Assembly: GCF_000750005.1 (NCBI RefSeq)
Contig: NZ_JPYA01000031.1
Location: 1-14,513 of the forward strand
Reading direction: 5' to 3'
Length of the DNA stretch: 14,513 nucleotides
Origin: Geobacillus icigianus
GTDB taxonomy: Bacteria; Bacillota; Bacilli; Bacillales; Anoxybacillaceae
In this document: positions 9,867 through 14,513 of the stretch, piece after piece
Layout of the letters: each line of letters begins with the position of its first letter
How positions within the stretch are numbered: the first letter of the stretch is position 1
Notes under the pieces: model-generated
Told to the model about the DNA's origin: nothing
The model's database searches: none
The model's input: the letters and a program-made list of their open reading frames with translations, nothing else
Position numbers and translations under genes: made by a program

Positions 9867-11225
9867 TCACAGCCAGCTTTTCACCGTTTTCGCAGCGCTC
9901 GTCCATAAGTCGGCGAACAGGCCGCCGATCGCGCGCATGGAGAGCACAAACCAGTTTGCTTTTTCCACCTCAGCGGTCGTCACAAGCGGAACACGGATGT
10001 TTTTCTCCATGTCCGGGCTTAAAAAGGCAAGGGAGTCATCTCCTTTATAGTCGAGCGTCATATACCCGACAGTTTCTCCTTTTTTCAGTGGAGCGAGCAG
10101 TTTCCCTTCCTTTGTCATTTTTTTCTTATCGAATACATAGACGGGCTTGTACTGTTTTTCCTCACCGTTTTTGACGAGCAGTGCCAGCTTTTTCGCCGTA
10201 GCGACGCGCACTTCTTTTTCTTTCCCTTTGACTACCGGAACTGTGCTTTTTCCTTTCAGTTCATATCCTTTCGGATAAAGTGTTTGAAGCGAATATTGAT
10301 GGAATCCGTAATCAAACAGTTTGGCCGTCTCTTGAAAGCGCGCCTCTTTTGTCGTTTTTCCACTCGCGTCTTTCGCGTTCATAACAACAGAAATGAGGCG
10401 CACCCCGTTCCGCTTTGCCGTTCCGGTAAAGCAGTTGCCGGCAAATTCTGTATAGCCAGTTTTCAGCCCGTCAACCCCTTCGTATCCGTATACAAGGCCA
10501 GGAAGCATCCAATTCCAGTTGTCCATTCGAATTTCATCTTCTGTTCCTTCCCGGAATATTTTTCGGGGAATACTCGCTGTTTCCAGCACTTCGGGATGGT
10601 CTTTCAACAGCCGGTAGGCAAGCATCGCCATGGACCGTGCGGACATAACATTTTCCTCATCCGTGTTCGTTCCATCTGGATGGAAGCCCTTTAAGTCTTG
10701 ATTGCTGAGCCCGGTCGCATTGACGAACTTATAATCTTTGAGCCCAAGCTGCTTCGCTTTTTTGTTCATCATCGTTACAAAATTTTTTTCCGATCCAGCT
10801 ATGATCTCAGCAATGGCAACCGTTGCGGCATTAGCTGAATAAATCGCCATCGCTTCATACAGTTCCCGCACCGTATATTTGCCGTCCTTGCGCAGCGGGA
10901 CGTTCGACAAGGCACGGTCTTGGGAAAGCCGATATACATACTCGCTCGGCGTATACGTTTGATCCCATTTGACGCGCTTCGCCTTAATCGCATCAAGAAG
11001 CAAATATTCAGTCATCATTTTTGTCATACTGGCAATGCCGAGCACTGTATCAATATTTTTTTCATACAAAATTCTTCCTGTTTGCGCGTCCACTAAAATG
11101 GCCGCATCGGCTCGAATGTCAAGCGGCGCGCTTTCCGCTTGCACCGTTCGTTGGAACGGCCAAACGGTCAAACAAAGACAAATCGATAGCAGCCAAAAAA
11201 ACCAAGTTTGTTTTTTCGTTTTCAC
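9867..11225 (-). CDS. dacA: D-alanyl-D-alanine carboxypeptidase PBP5 (DacA)
   Basis: Low-molecular-mass penicillin-binding protein that removes the terminal D-Ala from peptidoglycan pentapeptides; 452 aa (443 in B. subtilis). A signal peptide covers residues 1-30 (KTKK, a hydrophobic core, then cleavage after VQA). The active-site motifs are S66-M-T-K69, S130-A-N132 and K255-T-G257. The C-terminal stretch after about 425 ([16 protein letters not shown]) fits the amphipathic membrane anchor of the family. The start is GTG (11225-11223), with AAGGAGGG seven bases upstream. It stands as a single-gene unit between the guaB and dacA terminators. Confidence 0.96.
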   Translation of the reverse strand: MKTKKQTWFFWLLSICLCLTVWPFQRTVQAESAPLDIRADAAILVDAQTGRILYEKNIDTVLGIASMTKMMTEYLLLDAIKAKRVKWDQTYTPSEYVYRLSQDRALSNVPLRKDGKYTVRELYEAMAIYSANAATVAIAEIIAGSEKNFVTMMNKKAKQLGLKDYKFVNATGLSNQDLKGFHPDGTNTDEENVMSARSMAMLAYRLLKDHPEVLETASIPRKIFREGTEDEIRMDNWNWMLPGLVYGYEGVDGLKTGYTEFAGNCFTGTAKRNGVRLISVVMNAKDASGKTTKEARFQETAKLFDYGFHQYSLQTLYPKGYELKGKSTVPVVKGKEKEVRVATAKKLALLVKNGEEKQYKPVYVFDKKKMTKEGKLLAPLKKGETVGYMTLDYKGDDSLAFLSPDMEKNIRVPLVTTAEVEKANWFVLSMRAIGGLFADLWTSAAKTVKSWL

Positions 11226-11250
11226 GTCGCACCCTCCTTACACAACCGTT

Positions 11251-11259
11251 ATTGTAACA
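11251..11259 (-). promoter_or_regulatory. Possible extended -10 promoter of dacA
   Basis: TGTTACAAT on the minus strand is an extended -10 (TGn-TACAAT). The -35 region falls in the T-tract of the guaB terminator and shows no good match. Confidence 0.4.
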
Positions 11260-11270
11260 TATGGACAGCC

Positions 11271-11300
11271 AAAAAAATAGACGGAGGACGAATCTCCGTC
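11271..11300 (-). terminator. Rho-independent terminator of guaB
   Basis: GACGGAG (11280-11286) and CTCCGTC (11294-11300) form a 7-bp stem. The minus strand continues TA and seven Ts (11277-11271). Confidence 0.9.
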
Positions 11301-11328
11301 AAACTTAGGACGATTGGCGCAACTGCGC

Positions 11329-12857
<1,529 letters not shown>

Positions 12858-12920
12858 GGAATCAGGGAAATGTTCAACTTTTCAGTTATTTGTTCATCAT
12901 CTAGTGACAGGGGGGATAAA

Positions 12921-13913
12921 ATGTTCGGAAATAACAACAAACAACCCCGCCTTTCCGTTTTCCAATCCGCTGACACCGCTCGCCAATTTTTGCAGCAATG
13001 CTACAAACAATTGCATCGCGAAGATGCTGTTCAGCGCAGCTATACGAACTGCTACCCGTTTTTATATTATTTGGAGCACGGGCAGAACTTTTATGCTACA
13101 GCTCAACAGGCACCGCTGTCAATCAAGCCTGTGTTGTTGTTTTATGGTATGGTGCAGCTTTTAAAAGCATGTCTGCTTACCGTTGATCCCGATTATCCTG
13201 AGTCGACGTCAGTCCTCGCCCACGGTGTATCAGCAAGGAAACGGAAAAAGCAAGGTTATGAATTTCTTGATGATGAGGTAAAAGTACAAAAAAACGGTTT
13301 ATTCACTCATTTTTCTGAAAAAATGTTTCATGTGAAACAGGAAGCCGGGGAGAAGTTTCGGATGGGGGCGTTGTTGCAACGGATCGGCGAATTGCATGAC
13401 ACCTTTTTCCTCTTAAGTGGACGAAAAAAGCAGTTGTCTTTGCCGGTTGTACATACTGTCTCCCCTCCAATGGTAGCCATCCCAAAAGCCATTTTAGACT
13501 ATTATCACATGCCATTGACTCGCTTCCTTCAATACCTACGGGAAGAGGGGCAAGGAAAGGCGATCACATTTGTCAATGAAGAAGGAGAATGGCTACGTTT
13601 TCAACTGACAGCGCCGCTTTCCCCGGTCGGGGAGGGACCATTTTTCTTTCAGCTTGATGGCACCTATCGAATCGCGGTCAAGAAAGAAAAAATTTTTTTG
13701 TTACCGGAAATACATGCTCACTATTTATTGTTGTACAATTTGAGCATGATTTCTCGGTATGAAACCGAGTGGTGGTGCGAGCTTCTTCACTCCTATCCAA
13801 GCAAAGCGTATATTTTTATTGTCGAATTTCTCACCGTGTCAGCGAAAAAAGTTCCATGGCTCGTGAATGAATACTTGATGCAAAAATGGAACAGCTGCTC
13901 AGCCGATGCGTAA
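12921..13913 (+). CDS. yaaC: YaaC-like protein of unknown function
   Basis: 330 residues, similar in length and gene position to B. subtilis YaaC (315 aa), whose role is unknown. Visible features: an aromatic-rich N-terminal half (YTNCYPFLYYLEHGQNFY; PVLLFYGMVQLLKACLL at about 76-92), a basic patch ARKRKKQGYEF, and an aromatic C-terminus ending WLVNEYLMQKWNSCSADA. There is no signal peptide, and the hydrophobic helices look buried rather than membrane-spanning. The start ATG at 12921 has AGGGGGG at 12909-12915; an in-frame ATG at 12870 has none. It is divergent from guaB and convergent with the 5S gene, whose terminator probably serves it too. Its codon use is less GC-rich than that of its neighbours. 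Confidence 0.85.
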   Translation: MFGNNNKQPRLSVFQSADTARQFLQQCYKQLHREDAVQRSYTNCYPFLYYLEHGQNFYATAQQAPLSIKPVLLFYGMVQLLKACLLTVDPDYPESTSVLAHGVSARKRKKQGYEFLDDEVKVQKNGLFTHFSEKMFHVKQEAGEKFRMGALLQRIGELHDTFFLLSGRKKQLSLPVVHTVSPPMVAIPKAILDYYHMPLTRFLQYLREEGQGKAITFVNEEGEWLRFQLTAPLSPVGEGPFFFQLDGTYRIAVKKEKIFLLPEIHAHYLLLYNLSMISRYETEWWCELLHSYPSKAYIFIVEFLTVSAKKVPWLVNEYLMQKWNSCSADA

Positions 13914-14011
13914 ATGCCGTTATGATCCAACCCGCAGTAACGGCTGCCACTCTGCGTTGGCTGAGAACAAACTATTTCTTTACAGTACGAAACATAACGG
14001 TCAAACCAAAC
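13914..14011 (+). other. yaaC 3' region with competing inverted repeats
   Basis: No gene is visible. GCCGTTA (13916-13922) can pair with TAACGGC (13938-13944). Alternatively CCAA and CGCAG (13927-13937) pair with CTGCG and TTGG farther on (about 13952-13960). The two stems cannot form together. Neither is followed by a T-tract. Confidence 0.4.
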
Positions 14012-14053
14012 AAAAAATCCCTTGTCGATATGAACATCGACAAGGGATTTTTT
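14012..14053. terminator. Bidirectional terminator between yaaC and 5S rRNA
   Basis: Perfect 18-bp repeat: 14012-14029 (AAAAAATCCCTTGTCGAT) and 14036-14053, loop ATGAAC. It begins immediately after the 5S 3' end and carries Ts on both strands, so it closes the rrn operon and probably yaaC. Confidence 0.95.
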
Positions 14054-14170
<117 letters not shown>

Positions 14171-14394
14171 CAAGCGATTCCGTTTTTCATCAATCATTAT
14201 ACCAGAAAATTAATTCCTGTCAAGAAGGAACGCATTCCTTCAAAACTAGATAACCGTCGGAAGAAGCCGCGTATCGTCCGGTCTAGCTCCGACCGCCATC
14301 GGCTCGCGACGCTTCGGTCCTGCTGTGGCGGCATAGCCTCCTCGCAGGCCCTCCAGCGCGTTTCGCCGATCGGCGGGCGGCCTCCGCTTTTCTA
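14171..14394 (-). other. 23S-5S transcribed spacer
   Basis: Spacer of 224 nt without tRNA genes. It has a GC-rich folded part next to 23S (14281-14394) that shares GTCTAGCTCC (14281-14290) and TCCGCTTTTC (14383-14392) with the 16S leader. A small perfect hairpin GAAGGAA/TTCCTTC (14224-14241) lies beside a leader-like TCTAGTTTTGAAGGAA, and a strong promoter lies close to the 5S gene. Confidence 0.8.
14196..14223 (-). promoter_or_regulatory. Consensus promoter inside the rrn operon, in front of 5S
   Basis: TTGACA (14223-14218), a 16-bp spacer and TATAAT (14201-14196) on the minus strand, with TGG giving an extended -10. The predicted start near 14189 leaves about 18 nt before mature 5S RNA. 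Confidence 0.75.
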
Positions 14395-14513
14395 GGTTAA
14401 GCCCTCGATCGATTAGTATCCGTCAGCTCCACGTGTCGCCACGCTTCCACCTCGGACCTATCGACCTCGTCATCTTCGAGGGATCTTACTCGCCTAACGC
14501 GATGGGAAATCTC
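14395..14513 (-). rRNA. rrl: 23S ribosomal RNA, 3' end only (runs off the right edge)
   Basis: The minus strand ends in GATACTAATCGATCGAGGGCTTAACC preceded by GGAGCTGACG, the standard 3' end of Bacillaceae 23S rRNA. About 119 of some 2,900 nt are present. Confidence 0.96.

Overview
The window reads as a near-origin chromosomal segment of a thermophilic Bacillaceae, most likely Geobacillus or a close relative. The evidence is the gene order (rrn - yaaC - guaB - dacA - pdxS - pdxT - serS - sleL/yaaH - tadA - scr - dnaX - ebfC - recR - yaaL - bofA - rrn, the classic Bacillus order next to oriC), the 16S and 5S sequences, the moderately GC-rich codon use, and protein lengths that match Bacillus family members. 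Almost everything is on the minus strand, as expected if the minus strand is the leading strand here. Only sleL and yaaC are on the plus strand, as their counterparts are in B. subtilis.

Layout from left to right. Positions 1-222 are the 5' end of a 16S rRNA gene, preceded by a long leader (223-468) with a boxA and a large hairpin. Two tandem promoters with 17-bp spacers (475-503 and 533-561) drive it. A terminator (570-609) separates it from bofA (pro-sigma-K processing control). Next comes a structured 280-bp non-coding stretch, then the DNA replication/repair operon dnaX-ebfC-recR-yaaL (4151 to 1243, read leftward). The large SRP RNA gene (scr) lies upstream of dnaX with its own promoter and terminator. 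tadA (tRNA adenosine deaminase) and sleL/yaaH (spore cortex glucosaminidase) diverge from overlapping promoters. serS is read leftward behind a clear serine T-box leader. The PLP synthase operon pdxS-pdxT, dacA (D,D-carboxypeptidase PBP5) and guaB (IMP dehydrogenase) follow, each transcript bounded by promoters and hairpin terminators. yaaC is divergent from guaB and converges on a second rRNA operon, of which the 5S gene and the 3' end of the 23S gene are present.

No mobile element, CRISPR array, phage gene or defence system is visible, and the coding content is ordinary core genome. The interest is in the non-coding parts: a near-consensus promoter inside the 23S-5S spacer that should transcribe 5S rRNA on its own; a promoter-plus-terminator unit between serS and sleL that looks like an undescribed small RNA of about 170 nt; a structured segment between yaaL and bofA; a 19-bp dyad just upstream of the bofA ribosome binding site; and shared bases between the divergent tadA and sleL promoters. 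Several genes use non-ATG starts (bofA, yaaL and pdxS TTG; dnaX and dacA GTG), so default start calls would be wrong for some of them.
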